Under the pieces are notes generated by a model. That model made no database searches. It worked only from the letters and a program-made list of their open reading frames with translations, and was not told the origin of the DNA. A DNA stretch of 50,827 nt, from NCBI RefSeq assembly GCF_000348685.1, contig NZ_ANLA01000018.1:1-50827 (forward strand), in the 5' to 3' direction. Made by a program: the position numbers and the translations under genes. Shown in pieces: positions 36,185 through 45,374 of this stretch. Every line of letters begins with the position of its first letter. Within the stretch, counting starts at the first letter, position 1. This DNA comes from Xanthomarina gelatinilytica (GTDB lineage: Bacteria > Bacteroidota > Bacteroidia > Flavobacteriales > Flavobacteriaceae).

Positions 36185-36835
36185 TTATAGTTTACCTAAT
36201 TTTTTCAATACAAACAACAACACAATAGGGATTGCCAATAACACTATCATCAACAAATGCTCTTTAAACAACCAAGAAGCTAGAATTAAGGTAATTGCAT
36301 ACCCACCTATGGCACCTCCAAAGTGGGCATCGTGGCCAATATTTCCCAATTGGTTTTTCATTCCATAAATGGAATACAGCAAATATCCTATACCAAAAAC
36401 ATATGCTGGAATTGGAATTGGAATAAAAAATAAATACAAGCTCATGTCTGGCCTAAGCAAAATAGCCGAATATAAGATGCCCGTTACGGCTCCACTGGCT
36501 CCCACAGCACTGTAATGGTATTCGTTTTTGTGAAAATAAAATGACAGCAAACTTCCCAACAACAAACTTCCTATGTAAACTATCAAAAAATACAAGGTTC
36601 CTAAATAGCCTACAACAATATCTGCAAATATGTAAAGTGTGAACATATTAAAAAACAAATGGGTCATGTCCACATGTAAAAATCCACAACTGAACATTCT
36701 AAACTGCTCTCCCCTTAGAATGCTTCCCACATGAAACTTGTATTTTTCAAAAAAGGAAAAATCGTTAAACCCTTTTAAAGAGATAATAACATTCGCTGCT
36801 ATAACCACTATTAACACCACACTTAAATTGCCCAT
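36185..36835 (-). CDS. Rhomboid-family intramembrane serine protease
   Basis: 216 residues, six or seven membrane spans. The catalytic Ser lies in GASGAVTG (~116-123) and the catalytic His in IGHDAHFGGAIGGY (~168-181). The supporting HLFFNMF motif of TM2 is present. Rhomboids cut substrate proteins within the lipid bilayer; the substrate here is unknown. The C-terminus ends in a further hydrophobic helix and Lys-rich tail. It is divergent from the acyltransferase gene with a 62-bp gap. Confidence 0.92.
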   Translation of the reverse strand: MGNLSVVLIVVIAANVIISLKGFNDFSFFEKYKFHVGSILRGEQFRMFSCGFLHVDMTHLFFNMFTLYIFADIVVGYLGTLYFLIVYIGSLLLGSLLSFYFHKNEYHYSAVGASGAVTGILYSAILLRPDMSLYLFFIPIPIPAYVFGIGYLLYSIYGMKNQLGNIGHDAHFGGAIGGYAITLILASWLFKEHLLMIVLLAIPIVLLFVLKKLGKL

Positions 36836-36897
36836 AGATTCTAATCGTTATTTTTTAAATATAACATATATTTGTTCTGCAAATCTAAAATTAATTC

Positions 36898-37788
36898 ATG
36901 CAATTTCTTGCTTACATTCTAATTTATCCATTTTTGTGGCTTATTTCCATATTACCATTTAGGTTGCTCTATCTTTTTTCTGATGGCATTTACATACTTA
37001 TCTATCACATTATAGGCTATAGAAAAAAAACCGTTAAAGAAAATCTGCATTTGGTTTTTCCGGATAAATCCAACAAAGAAATTAAAACCATTACCAAGAC
37101 CTTTTATCATCATTTATGCGATATGATAGTGGAATCCATTAAATCAATGACCATTTCTGAAGCCGAAATGAAAAAAAGATTTGTAATTAAAAATGTAGAT
37201 CAAATTCTAGAACTGGAGAAAGAAAACAAAAGCATTGTGTTAATGTGTGGTCATTATGCCAGTTGGGAATGGATTTTTATTCTTCAAAGACACATAAACC
37301 ATAAAGGTTATGCTATTTACAAACGTTTGGCAAACAAATATTTTGATGCTTTGGTAAAACGTATCAGGGCCAAATACAACAGTTATTTAATTACAACCAA
37401 AGAAACCTTTACGGTATTGATGGCCGCTAAAAAGAAAGGCGAATTGACCATTAATGGTTTTGCTGCAGACCAATCCCCTAAGCATGACAAGGCATTTCAT
37501 TGGCAGGAATTCATGAACATTAAAGTCCCTGTACATACAGGAGCTGAATTGTTGGCCAAGAAACTGGACATGGCTGTGGTGTTCCTAAAAGTGAAAAAAT
37601 TAAAACGTGGCTATTATGAAGCTACAATCGAAACAATTACCAAAACTCCCAGGGAATATAAAGATTATGACATAACCGATATTTTCCTAAAACGTCTTGA
37701 AGCCCAAATTTATGAAGCCCCTGAATATTATTTATGGACCCACAAACGTTGGAAACACAGGGATAAAGTACCTGAAAACTTTAGGTAA
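36898..37788 (+). CDS. LpxL/HtrB-type lipid acyltransferase
   Basis: 296 residues with an N-terminal membrane anchor (~5-38) and the H-x4-E catalytic motif in MCGHYASWEW (~116-125). Downstream blocks NGFAADQSPKHDKAFHW and VPVHTGAELLAKKL match the bacterial lipid A biosynthesis acyltransferase family, which adds secondary acyl chains to lipid A at the inner membrane. In Bacteroidota some homologues act on other lipids, so the exact substrate is open. Monocistronic, convergent with glmM. Confidence 0.9.
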   Translation: MQFLAYILIYPFLWLISILPFRLLYLFSDGIYILIYHIIGYRKKTVKENLHLVFPDKSNKEIKTITKTFYHHLCDMIVESIKSMTISEAEMKKRFVIKNVDQILELEKENKSIVLMCGHYASWEWIFILQRHINHKGYAIYKRLANKYFDALVKRIRAKYNSYLITTKETFTVLMAAKKKGELTINGFAADQSPKHDKAFHWQEFMNIKVPVHTGAELLAKKLDMAVVFLKVKKLKRGYYEATIETITKTPREYKDYDITDIFLKRLEAQIYEAPEYYLWTHKRWKHRDKVPENFR

Positions 37789-37834
37789 GCTATTTGTTGG
37801 TAAGTTTTACATGGCTTAAAAAAAACCAAACAAC

Positions 37835-39217
37835 CTAAGAAACACTCCTAATCTCATCCATGATTCTATCGGCCAATGCATCTGCTTCTTGTTGTGTTGG
37901 TGCTTCAGTATAAACCCGAATAATAGGTTCTGTGTTGCTTTTTCTTAAATGTACCCAACTGTTTGCAAAATCTATTTTAACACCATCAATGGTTGTTAAG
38001 GTTTCGTGGGCATATTTGGTTTCCATTTGTTTTAAAATGGCATCGACATCCAAATCCGGGGTCAGCTCTATTTTCTTTTTGCTCATAAAATAACTTGGAT
38101 AACTGGCTCGTAACGCACTTACATTCATGCGCTTTTCAGCCAGCAAACTTAAAAACAAAGCCACGCCAACCAACGCATCCCTTCCATAATGTGATTCTGG
38201 ATATATAATTCCACCATTTCCTTCGCCACCAATAACGGCATGGGTCTCTTTCATTAGGGCTACCACGTTCACTTCACCAACAGCACTGGCTTGGTAAGAA
38301 CCACCATGCTTTTCGGTGATGTCTTTTAGGGCTCTGGTGGAACTCATGTTGCTAACTGTATTTCCTGGGGTTTTGCTCAATACATAATCGGCACAAGCCA
38401 CCAGTGTATATTCTTCGCCAAACATCTCGCCTTTTTCGTCTATAAACGCCAATCGGTCCACATCTGGATCAACCACTATTCCTAAATCGGCTTTTTCTTT
38501 CACCACAGCCTGAGACAAGTCGGTAAGATGTTCTTTTAAAGGCTCTGGATTATGGGGAAAATGCCCCGTGGGTTCGCAATAGAGTTTTACCACATGTACG
38601 CCCAACCGTTCCAACAATAGCGGGATGGCTATACCTCCTGTTGAGTTTACACCATCTACAACCACTTTAAAACCAGCTTCTTCTATGGTTTTTTGGTTAA
38701 CCAGTTCCAGATTTAAAACAGCGTCTATATGCAAATCTATATAGGCTTGGTTTTTTGTTATTTTTCCTAAGTTATCCACATCAGAAAAGATCATGCTGTT
38801 GCTTTCTGCAATCTCCAAAATTTTGGCACCTTCAGCTCCACTTAAAAATTCCCCTTTGGCATTTAAGAGTTTTAATGCATTCCATTGTTTGGGGTTGTGG
38901 CTTGCCGTAAGAATGATGCCTCCATCGGCATGTTCCATAGGTACGGCTATTTCAACCGTTGGTGTGGTAGACAACCCTAAGTCTATGACATGGATGCCCA
39001 ATCCCACAAGTGTATTCATGACCAAATTCTGTATCATTTCGCCAGAAATCCTAGCATCGCGTCCAACCACAACCCTGTAATGTTCCTTGTTACGTTGTTG
39101 TTTTATCCACATACCATAAGCCGAAGCAAAAATAACAGCATCAATGGGTGTTAAATTATCTCCTACTTCGCCTCCAATGGTTCCTCGAATTCCTGATATA
39201 GATTTAATTAATGTCAT
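37835..39217 (-). CDS. glmM: Phosphoglucosamine mutase
   Basis: 460 residues from the chosen start. Interconverts glucosamine-6-phosphate and glucosamine-1-phosphate for peptidoglycan and LPS synthesis. Marks: N-terminal SGIRGTIGG, the phosphoserine loop ILTASHNPKQWNALK, the Mg site DPDVDRLAF, the sugar-binding loop GEGNGGIIYPESHYGRDA, and the C-terminal phosphate site RKSNTEPIIRVYTEA. The frame is open upstream to 39301, but those 28 residues have no homology and contain the promoter, so ATG at 39217 (MTLIKSISGIRG) is preferred. Confidence 0.94.
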   Translation of the reverse strand: MTLIKSISGIRGTIGGEVGDNLTPIDAVIFASAYGMWIKQQRNKEHYRVVVGRDARISGEMIQNLVMNTLVGLGIHVIDLGLSTTPTVEIAVPMEHADGGIILTASHNPKQWNALKLLNAKGEFLSGAEGAKILEIAESNSMIFSDVDNLGKITKNQAYIDLHIDAVLNLELVNQKTIEEAGFKVVVDGVNSTGGIAIPLLLERLGVHVVKLYCEPTGHFPHNPEPLKEHLTDLSQAVVKEKADLGIVVDPDVDRLAFIDEKGEMFGEEYTLVACADYVLSKTPGNTVSNMSSTRALKDITEKHGGSYQASAVGEVNVVALMKETHAVIGGEGNGGIIYPESHYGRDALVGVALFLSLLAEKRMNVSALRASYPSYFMSKKKIELTPDLDVDAILKQMETKYAHETLTTIDGVKIDFANSWVHLRKSNTEPIIRVYTEAPTQQEADALADRIMDEIRSVS

Positions 39218-39238
39218 AAATAGTTTGTTTGTTTTCAA

Positions 39239-39268
39239 CAAATATACAACTACAAATTGTAAATCAAA
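39239..39268 (-). promoter_or_regulatory. Promoter of glmM
   Basis: On the minus strand TTTG (39268-39265) and TATATTTG (39246-39239) are separated by 18 bases, a full match to the Bacteroidota -33/-7 promoter. Transcription would start near 39232, just ahead of ATG 39217, which excludes the longer reading. Confidence 0.65.
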
Positions 39269-39304
39269 TCGTAAAACCTCGCGAGTAATTTGTAAATTCA
39301 CAAA

Positions 39305-39913
39305 ATGAATTTTTTAGCTCACATTTATTTATCTGGAACCAACGACCTAATTACCATAGGCAATTTTATGGCAGATGGCATTAGAGGGAAAAAATATAAA
39401 ACTTACCCCAAAGACATCCAAATTGGGATTCTTTTGCATCGGGAAATAGACACGTTTACGGATGCACATCCTATAGTGAGACAAAGCACCAAACGACTTC
39501 ATGAGAATTATGGCCACTTTAGTGGTGTGATAGTGGATATTCTTTACGACCATTTTTTGGCAAAAAACTGGATGGTATATTCTAACATTCCCTTGGATGT
39601 GTATGTGAATCATTTTTATGAGACGTTACAAGCCCATTTTGACATTTTACCTCCTAGGATTAAAAAAATGTTACCGTTTATGATAGCCGATAACTGGTTG
39701 TACAATTATGCGCATATTGAAGGCATACAACGTGTGTTGGATGGTATGAACAGACGTACCAAATATGTGTCTGGTATGAACCATGCCACTGTGGAGCTAA
39801 AAAAATATTACAATGAGTTTGAAGACGAATTCACGCAGTTCTTTACTGAACTGATAGCGTTTGCCAATTTAAAAAGAGAAGAGATAACACATAAAATATA
39901 TAGCCACACATGA
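39305..39913 (+). CDS. Acyl carrier protein phosphodiesterase (AcpH/DUF479)
   Basis: 202 residues. The opening MNFLAHIYLSG, NFMADGIRGKKY, GILLHREIDTFTDAHP and VDILYDHFLAKNW blocks are the HD-like signature of AcpH. This family removes the 4'-phosphopantetheine arm from acyl carrier protein. The metal-binding His and Asp residues are present. Its stop overlaps the start of the next gene by four bases (ATGA), so the two genes are cotranscribed and probably coupled in translation. Confidence 0.9.
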   Translation: MNFLAHIYLSGTNDLITIGNFMADGIRGKKYKTYPKDIQIGILLHREIDTFTDAHPIVRQSTKRLHENYGHFSGVIVDILYDHFLAKNWMVYSNIPLDVYVNHFYETLQAHFDILPPRIKKMLPFMIADNWLYNYAHIEGIQRVLDGMNRRTKYVSGMNHATVELKKYYNEFEDEFTQFFTELIAFANLKREEITHKIYSHT

Positions 39914-41637
39914 AAAAGCATTTTCTTATACTTTGTGCTTTAAGCTGTTTCATTTCATGCAAGAAGCCCCTTGAAACAAAACCGGTAACACGAGGCCTTA
40001 TAGCTAAAAATGCCATGGTGGTATCTGCCAGGGAGGAGGCTTCCAAAATTGGTAGCGACATCCTTAAAAAGGGCGGCAATGTATTTGATGCCATGATGGC
40101 CACAGAAATGGCATTGGCCGTTTGTTACCCTTACGCTGGAAACTTAGGTGGTGGTGGTTTTATGGTTTACAGATTGCATACTGGCGAAACTGGTGCCTTG
40201 GATTTTAGGGAGAAAGCCCCTTTGGCTGCTACCAAAAACATGTATTTGGATGCCAATGGAACCCTTATTGAGAACAAAAGCCTAATTGGGGAATTATCTG
40301 TGGGTGTGCCTGGTACGGTTGCCGGTATCTTTGAGGCGCATAAAAGGTTTGGATTGCTAACTGTAAGGGAGGTTTTGCAACCTGTAATTGATTTGGCCAA
40401 CAATGGGTTTGTAATCACGGAAAAGCAGCAGTCCAGGTTTGAGCGTTACGATAGCATTTTTAGGGCCGTAAATGGTAAGGAAATATTGTTTTCCAAACAT
40501 TTAAAAGCTGGCGACACCTTAAAGAACATGCCTCTTGCCAAAACATTGGAACGATTGGTTTTACATGGTAAGGATGAATTTTACACTGGGGAAACAGCCA
40601 AGCAATTGGTTGCTTATTTAGCTGAAAAGGGAAGCATCATTACCATGGAAGATCTTTCCAAATACCAAGCCAAATGGAGAGAACCCATTCGGTTTAGGTA
40701 TAAAGACCTTCATATTATTTCCATGTCGCCTCCATCCAGTGGTGGTATTTGTTTGGCGCAGATCATGAAGCAAATTGAACCTTTTCCTTTAAAGGACTAC
40801 GGTCACAACTCCTTAAAAGCCATTCAGGTGATTACAGAAGCTGAACGAAGAACCTATGCAGACAGAAGCTACTTTTTAGGCGATCCAGATTTTGTAAACA
40901 TCCCAACAGATTCGTTGTTAAACGATAACTATCTTAAAAAGCGCATGAGCGATTTTTCATTTGAGAAAGCCACTCCTTCAAGGTCTATCTCTCATGGGGT
41001 TTTTGAAGGTTTTGACATGGCCATTAAACAAAGTTTAACAGCAACGGAAAGTACAGAAACCACCCACTACTCCATTGTTGACAGCTATGGCAATGCCATT
41101 GCTGTTACAACCACGCTTAACAGTGGTTATGGTTCTAAATTATATGTAGATGATTTGGGCTTCTTTTTAAACAATGAAATGGACGACTTTAGCAGTAAAC
41201 CGGGTGTCCCGAATGTGTATGGTTTGATTGGGGCCGAAGCCAATAGCATTGCTCCGGAAAAACGCATGTTAAGCGCGATGACACCTACCATTGTTGAAAA
41301 AAACGGAAAACTGCTTATGACCGTTGGGACTCCTGGTGGCTCTACCATTATTACCTCGGTGTTGCAAACCATTTTAAATGTGGTGACGTTTGATATGGGC
41401 ATGCAGGAGGCTGTAAATGCCCCGCGTTTTCACCACCAATGGTTGCCGGATTATATTAGGATGGAACCAAACTCCTTTGAGGATGGTTTGATCGAGCAGT
41501 TAGAGGCTAAGGGTTATAGCATTAACGAGACCCATTCTCCCATTATTGGGATTGTGGATGGGATTTTGATGCTTGAAGATGGCACCCTGGAAGGTGGTGC
41601 TGATAAACGTGGCGATGATACTGCCGTAGGTTTTTAA
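39910..41637 (+). CDS. ggt: Gamma-glutamyltransferase
   Basis: 575 residues, made as a precursor that cuts itself. A lipoprotein-type signal (LCALSCFISC) suggests a periplasmic lipid-anchored enzyme. The nucleophile Thr of the small subunit lies in ETTHYSIVD (~381), and the substrate-binding block GTPGGSTIITSVLQ is intact. It hydrolyses glutathione and other gamma-glutamyl compounds or transfers the glutamyl group. It overlaps the AcpH-like gene by four bases; the two functions have no evident link. Confidence 0.94.
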   Translation: MKKHFLILCALSCFISCKKPLETKPVTRGLIAKNAMVVSAREEASKIGSDILKKGGNVFDAMMATEMALAVCYPYAGNLGGGGFMVYRLHTGETGALDFREKAPLAATKNMYLDANGTLIENKSLIGELSVGVPGTVAGIFEAHKRFGLLTVREVLQPVIDLANNGFVITEKQQSRFERYDSIFRAVNGKEILFSKHLKAGDTLKNMPLAKTLERLVLHGKDEFYTGETAKQLVAYLAEKGSIITMEDLSKYQAKWREPIRFRYKDLHIISMSPPSSGGICLAQIMKQIEPFPLKDYGHNSLKAIQVITEAERRTYADRSYFLGDPDFVNIPTDSLLNDNYLKKRMSDFSFEKATPSRSISHGVFEGFDMAIKQSLTATESTETTHYSIVDSYGNAIAVTTTLNSGYGSKLYVDDLGFFLNNEMDDFSSKPGVPNVYGLIGAEANSIAPEKRMLSAMTPTIVEKNGKLLMTVGTPGGSTIITSVLQTILNVVTFDMGMQEAVNAPRFHHQWLPDYIRMEPNSFEDGLIEQLEAKGYSINETHSPIIGIVDGILMLEDGTLEGGADKRGDDTAVGF

Positions 41638-41781
41638 AGGGTTTTTAGGCAGCTGTAACCTTGTTTAAAGCCATGGCTTTTATGGAATATTGAAAACTGT
41701 TAAGGAATCTGTGTTTTATTTTGTAAATTGGTTCTTCTTAATTTTTTAGAAAAAAGAGTAACTACAAACAATCCCATTCAT

Positions 41782-42498
41782 GTGAAGACAAAAAAACTCA
41801 TTAAGATAATTTTAGGCGTAGTTATCTTTTTAACCTTACCCAACTTGCTTTTTTTTGGTTTTGTATATTTTAAATACCACGAAGACCTTCCTGTTGGTAT
41901 CCAAGGGGAGCAGGCCGATGCCTTGGCTTATAAAATGTTGGAGAGCTTGAACCACGAAGCTTACAAAAACACCAATTACCTGGAATGGACCTTTAAAAAG
42001 AGACATCATTTTGAATGGCAGAAGGACAAAAATACCTGTGTGGTTTATTGGAAAGAGTATAAAGTGGAACTGGATTTAAACACTATTTCCAATAGTAAAA
42101 CCTATGTTCATGGTTTTAGGGTGCAGGACGACCAAGAAACCGAATTGATAGAGACTGCGCTGAACTATTTTAACAACGATTCTTTTTGGTTGGTAGCGCC
42201 ATACAAGGTTTTTGACCCTGGCACCATAAGAAGCTTGGTGACCACCAAGCAGGGCGAAGAGGCTTTGTTGGTAACTTATACCTCTGGGGGTTCTACACCA
42301 GGGGATTCGTATTTGTGGCAATTGAAGCCCAACGGCAAACCTAAGGGTTTTAGGATGTGGGTTGACATTTTGCCCATTGGTGGACTTGAGGCTTCTTGGT
42401 CCAATTGGACCACGACCGAAAGTGGGGCGCAGCTCCCCACTTTTCATAAAATGTTGCTTTTTGGCATGGAAATAGACAACATTATTGGTAGAAACTAA
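41782..42498 (+). CDS. Uncharacterised membrane-anchored protein
   Basis: 238 residues from a GTG start giving MKTKKLIKIILG. A single N-terminal membrane segment (~5-30) is followed by a soluble domain with conserved-looking motifs (EGLNHEAYKNTNYLEWTF-like, HFEWQKDKNTCVVYWKEYKV, VTYTSGGSTPGDSYLWQL, GLEASWSNW). No family was recognised. The domain probably faces the periplasm. A TTG at 41728 would add 18 unlikely residues, and the only nearby ATG (41780) is out of frame. Confidence 0.75.
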   Translation: MKTKKLIKIILGVVIFLTLPNLLFFGFVYFKYHEDLPVGIQGEQADALAYKMLESLNHEAYKNTNYLEWTFKKRHHFEWQKDKNTCVVYWKEYKVELDLNTISNSKTYVHGFRVQDDQETELIETALNYFNNDSFWLVAPYKVFDPGTIRSLVTTKQGEEALLVTYTSGGSTPGDSYLWQLKPNGKPKGFRMWVDILPIGGLEASWSNWTTTESGAQLPTFHKMLLFGMEIDNIIGRN

Positions 42499-42587
42499 TG
42501 GCCCTTCCTGTGGTTTTGTTAATGTAAGGCTGGGGTTTTGTGCTTTGTGTTTTTACTTTACAACCCGACCTTTGAACCACTGCTGAG

Positions 42588-43112
42588 TTAGGAACTTCTT
42601 TGCCCAACAAACTGCTGTTCTTTCAACTTAAACAAGACATTAAAGGTGGTTAGGCTTCCGTAGCTTCTGGTGATGTATTGCTGTAAGTCTATTTTTTCCT
42701 GTTCGCTTAGGCTGCTGGAGTTTATTTTCTGTTCCATGACACGTAGCCTGTCCCTAACCATGGTTATTTTATGAAAGAAGGTATCAATGGGCACTTCGCT
42801 GGCTTTTAGATTGGTATCGCCTGGTTCCAAGATTAGTTTGCCCCCTTTCCATTTGTCTGCTATATGTACTACTTCTGTAACATCGCTCCATCTTTTTAAG
42901 ATTTGCACCAAACTGCTTTCCACTTCGGCAAAACTTACGGTATCTACATCGTCTTCGGCTGCTTCTATGATTTCAAATTGGGAATTGATGTCTATGGTTT
43001 CTAAACCGGATTCGATAAATGTGACCCAATAGTGCTTTGAGGTGACGTTGGTTACCACGCCTTTTCCATATTGAGGGTGGTTTATCCTGGAGCTTATTCC
43101 TAATATTTTCAT
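42588..43112 (-). CDS. Uncharacterised soluble protein with SH3/KOW-like start
   Basis: 174 residues from MKILGISSRI. The first ~50 residues (INHPQYGKGVVTNVTSKHYWVTFIESGLETID) look like a small SH3/Tudor-like beta barrel. The rest is alpha-helical with conserved Trp and Lys (RWSDVTEVVHIADKWKGG). No enzyme motif is seen. A longer start at 43142 (MHMEPKKNKT) is possible. Its 5' end lies about 180 bases from the 21-bp array, with no clear promoter. Confidence 0.7.
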   Translation of the reverse strand: MKILGISSRINHPQYGKGVVTNVTSKHYWVTFIESGLETIDINSQFEIIEAAEDDVDTVSFAEVESSLVQILKRWSDVTEVVHIADKWKGGKLILEPGDTNLKASEVPIDTFFHKITMVRDRLRVMEQKINSSSLSEQEKIDLQQYITRSYGSLTTFNVLFKLKEQQFVGQRSS

Positions 43113-43291
43113 GGTTTTGTTTTTTTTTGGTTCCATGTGCATGGAACTGTTTGTTATTGATTTTACCTTTTAGTTAAACCCCTGCCTGCGCTTTGGGTTG
43201 GGTTGCCTGAAAGGATTGCACAAGTATATTAAATTTTTTTATTGTATAAAAAGTGTCTGTGGCAAAAGCTGAGGCTGGTTATGTGATGTTT

Positions 43292-44089
43292 GATGACTGA
43301 AATGTTTTGGCCCATAACTTTAGGAACATGGTCAATAACTCCAGGAACATGATCAATAACTCCAGGAACATGGTCGATAACTCTAGGAACATGGTCAATA
43401 ACTCCAGGAACATGGTCAATAACTCCAGGAACATGGTCGATAACTCTAGGAACATGGTCAATAACTCCAGGAACATGGTCAATAACTCCAGGAACATGGT
43501 CAATAACTCTAGGAACATGGTCGATAACTCCAGGAACATGGTCGATAACTCTAGGAACATGGTCAATAACTCCAGGAACATGGTCAATAACTCCAGGAAA
43601 ATGGTCAATAACTCCAGGAACATGGTCAATAACTCTAGGAACATGGTCGATCACTGGGCTGTACCACTCAATCACTCTGCTGTACCGCTCAATCACTGAA
43701 GTGTACCGCTTAATCACTGGGCTGTACCACTCAATCACTGGGCTGTACCACTCAATCACTGGACTGTACCACTCAATCACTGGACTGTACCACTTAATCA
43801 CTGGGCTGTACCACTCAATCACTGAGCTGTACCATTTAATCACTGAAGTGTACCGCTCCATCACTGAAGTCCAACGCTCCATCACTGAAGTCCAACGGGC
43901 AATCACTGAACTACGACAGGCAATCACTGGGCTACGACAGGCAATCACTGAGCTACGACAGGCAATCACTGGGCTACGACAGGCAATCACTGGGTTACGA
44001 CAGGCAATCACTGGGCTACGACAGGCAATCACTGGGCTACGACAGGCAATCACTGGGCTACGACAGGCAATCACTGAAGTGAGGTAGTT
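43292..44089. repeat. 21-bp tandem array: 36 phased units in three sequence classes plus degenerate ends
   Basis: Thirty-six 21-bp units run from 43313 to 44068 without a single inserted or lost base. Sixteen class A units (43313-43648) carry AATAACTCCAGGAACATGG. Ten class B units (43649-43858) carry AATCACTGGGCTGTACCAC. Two transitional units (43859-43900) carry ATCACTGAAGTCCAACG. Eight class C units (43901-44068) carry AATCACTGGGCTACGACAG. Degenerate units flank both ends (43292-43312 and 44069-44089). The constant core is ATMACT; the rest changes by class. Each class has a small dyad around its variable part (CCA/TGG, TGG/CCA, CTG/CAG). Reading frames are open on both strands only because 21 is a multiple of three; no ATG start suits a minus-strand protein. 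Probably non-coding. Confidence 0.93.
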
Positions 44090-44170
44090 ACTCTTTAGTT
44101 GCTAACTCTAGGGAACAAAGAAGCCACTTAAAACGGCTTATATGGAATCAACTTATGCAAAATTAAAGGC

Positions 44171-44194
44171 TTGTGCAACGGTTACCGGTGTTGT
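44171..44194. repeat. 24-bp direct repeat, left copy
   Basis: Identical to 50067-50090; the core reads GCAACGGTTACCGGTGTTGT, with a CGGT-T-ACCG mini-hairpin between CAA and TTG. Similarity continues to the right (GTAAGTAGT here, GTGTAGT there). It lies just beyond the 3' end of the minus-strand CDF gene, as the right copy lies beyond the 3' end of the minus-strand YwqK-type gene. Confidence 0.9.
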
Positions 44195-44212
44195 AAGTAG
44201 TGCTTTTTTAGT

Positions 44213-45007
44213 TCACTTACTTAATTTCAAAATCCGAAATGCTCCTTGAATTACCAATGCAAAAACAATTGTTCCGATAATCAAATCAGGTTTATTAGAA
44301 CTCAAATAATGCACTAAAATTCCTGCAATAATTACTCCCAAATTGATAATCACGTCATTCGAAGTGAAAATCATACTCGCTTTCATATGTGCTTCTTCTT
44401 TGCTCTTTGACTTTTGCAAAATATAAAGACAAATTCCGTTTGCAATAAGTGCAAAAAGCGAAACTATAATCATTGTTGAAAAATCGGGAAGTTTCTCGTT
44501 TCCGAAAAATCTTCTCAAGACTTCTACAAATCCAATAATCGCAAGTATTATTTGAAAATATCCAGCAAGTTTGGCAATCCGTTTTTTCTTTATTACTGTT
44601 CCGCCAACCGCAAACAAACTAATTCCGTACACAAAACTGTCCGCAAGCATATCTAAACTATCGGCAACAAGTCCTATAGATTTTGAGATAATTCCTGTTG
44701 TCATTTCAATAATGAAAAAAGCAAAATTTATGGCAAGTACAGACCAAAGTAGTTTTTTCTGATTTTCGTTTTCTTTAAATTCCGTTTGGTCGGTTTGTTC
44801 CGTTGAGATTTTTTTTCCACCTAAATTCAATTCGATAACGGACTTTTCGATTTGGTCAATTTCTCCGCTGTGAAAAACGGTCAATTTTCGATTCGGAATA
44901 TCAAAGTCCAAATTCGCAATGCTTGAAATTCCGTCCAATTTCATTCGGATAAGATTTTCCTCTGAAGGACAATCCATTTTGGTAATTTCAAATATTGTTT
45001 TATTCAC
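44213..45007 (-). CDS. Cation diffusion facilitator transporter with N-terminal metal-binding domain
   Basis: 264 residues from GTG 45007. The N-terminal ~65 residues form an HMA-like fold with a partial metal motif (KMDCPSEENLIRMKL, a single Cys). Five or six membrane spans of the CDF type follow, including LVADSLDMLADSFVYG (ASP-rich TM2 site) and SNDVIINLGVIIAGIL (TM5 site). The family exports Zn2+, Co2+ or related ions by proton antiport. The open frame continues upstream to 45079, but that part reads through the palindrome and is not protein. It lies inside the mobile block, away from the copper operon. Confidence 0.85.
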   Translation of the reverse strand: MNKTIFEITKMDCPSEENLIRMKLDGISSIANLDFDIPNRKLTVFHSGEIDQIEKSVIELNLGGKKISTEQTDQTEFKENENQKKLLWSVLAINFAFFIIEMTTGIISKSIGLVADSLDMLADSFVYGISLFAVGGTVIKKKRIAKLAGYFQIILAIIGFVEVLRRFFGNEKLPDFSTMIIVSLFALIANGICLYILQKSKSKEEAHMKASMIFTSNDVIINLGVIIAGILVHYLSSNKPDLIIGTIVFALVIQGAFRILKLSK

Positions 45008-45027
45008 TTGGTTTCTGGGTTTTTCGG

Positions 45028-45230
45028 CATTACTTACAACGGTTCGGGGCTTTGCGAGGGAGAGGGTTAGAAAGCACAAACTTTCAATTTAGCACCAACG
45101 TAGCAAAACCATTTTTTTATTTGCTAATTTACACTTTTCAAGCAAATAAAAAATGGTTTTTGCGGAATAGAAGCACAAAAGTTGAATTTAGCACTTAACC
45201 CGCTCTCTTGCAAAACCCTTGTTAGTGGCT
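45028..45230. repeat. Large imperfect palindrome between CDF and marR genes (attC-like)
   Basis: Outer arms 45047-45069 and 45196-45218 pair at 19 of 23 positions (GGGCTTTGCGAG... with ...CTTGCAAAACCC). The ends carry ACTTACAA and TTGTTAGT. The inner arms 45104-45125 and 45141-45163 pair almost perfectly (AGCAAATAAAAAATGG on the right). Between the outer and inner arms, AGCACAAA...TTTAGCAC occurs twice as a direct repeat (45074-45097 and 45172-45195). The size and nested folds recall integron attC sites or recombination borders; no integrase is present. Confidence 0.75.
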
Positions 45231-45351
45231 GTGGCTTTTTGTTTACTCTTTATTTGATATATTTATCTATAAATCAAAAGATTAAAAAACTTTTGCATTT
45301 TCTCGAAATGTTAATTTTTTCAAAAAATATTTTCAGTATAAAAATATTTTT

Positions 45352-45374
45352 TAATTTTGTTGTTATAACAACAA
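45352..45374 (+). promoter_or_regulatory. MarR-type operator overlapping the -7 box of the efflux operon
   Basis: An 18-bp perfect palindrome, TTGTTGTTATAACAACAA (45357-45374), lies 6 bases before the marR start. It overlaps the -7 match TAATTTTG (45352-45359). MarR proteins bind such palindromes as dimers, so autorepression of the whole operon is the natural reading (inference). Confidence 0.75.

Noticed and set aside
43229-44087. Several long ORFs on both strands across the 21-bp array
   Set aside because: They arise because the unit length is a multiple of three; they lack credible starts, and no conserved protein was recognised.
43292-44089. CRISPR array
   Set aside because: Units are contiguous 21-bp tandem repeats with no unique spacers, and no cas gene is present.
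45007-45079. N-terminal extension of the CDF transporter
   Set aside because: These 24 codons read through the palindrome arm and have no similarity to the family; GTG 45007 gives the usual start.
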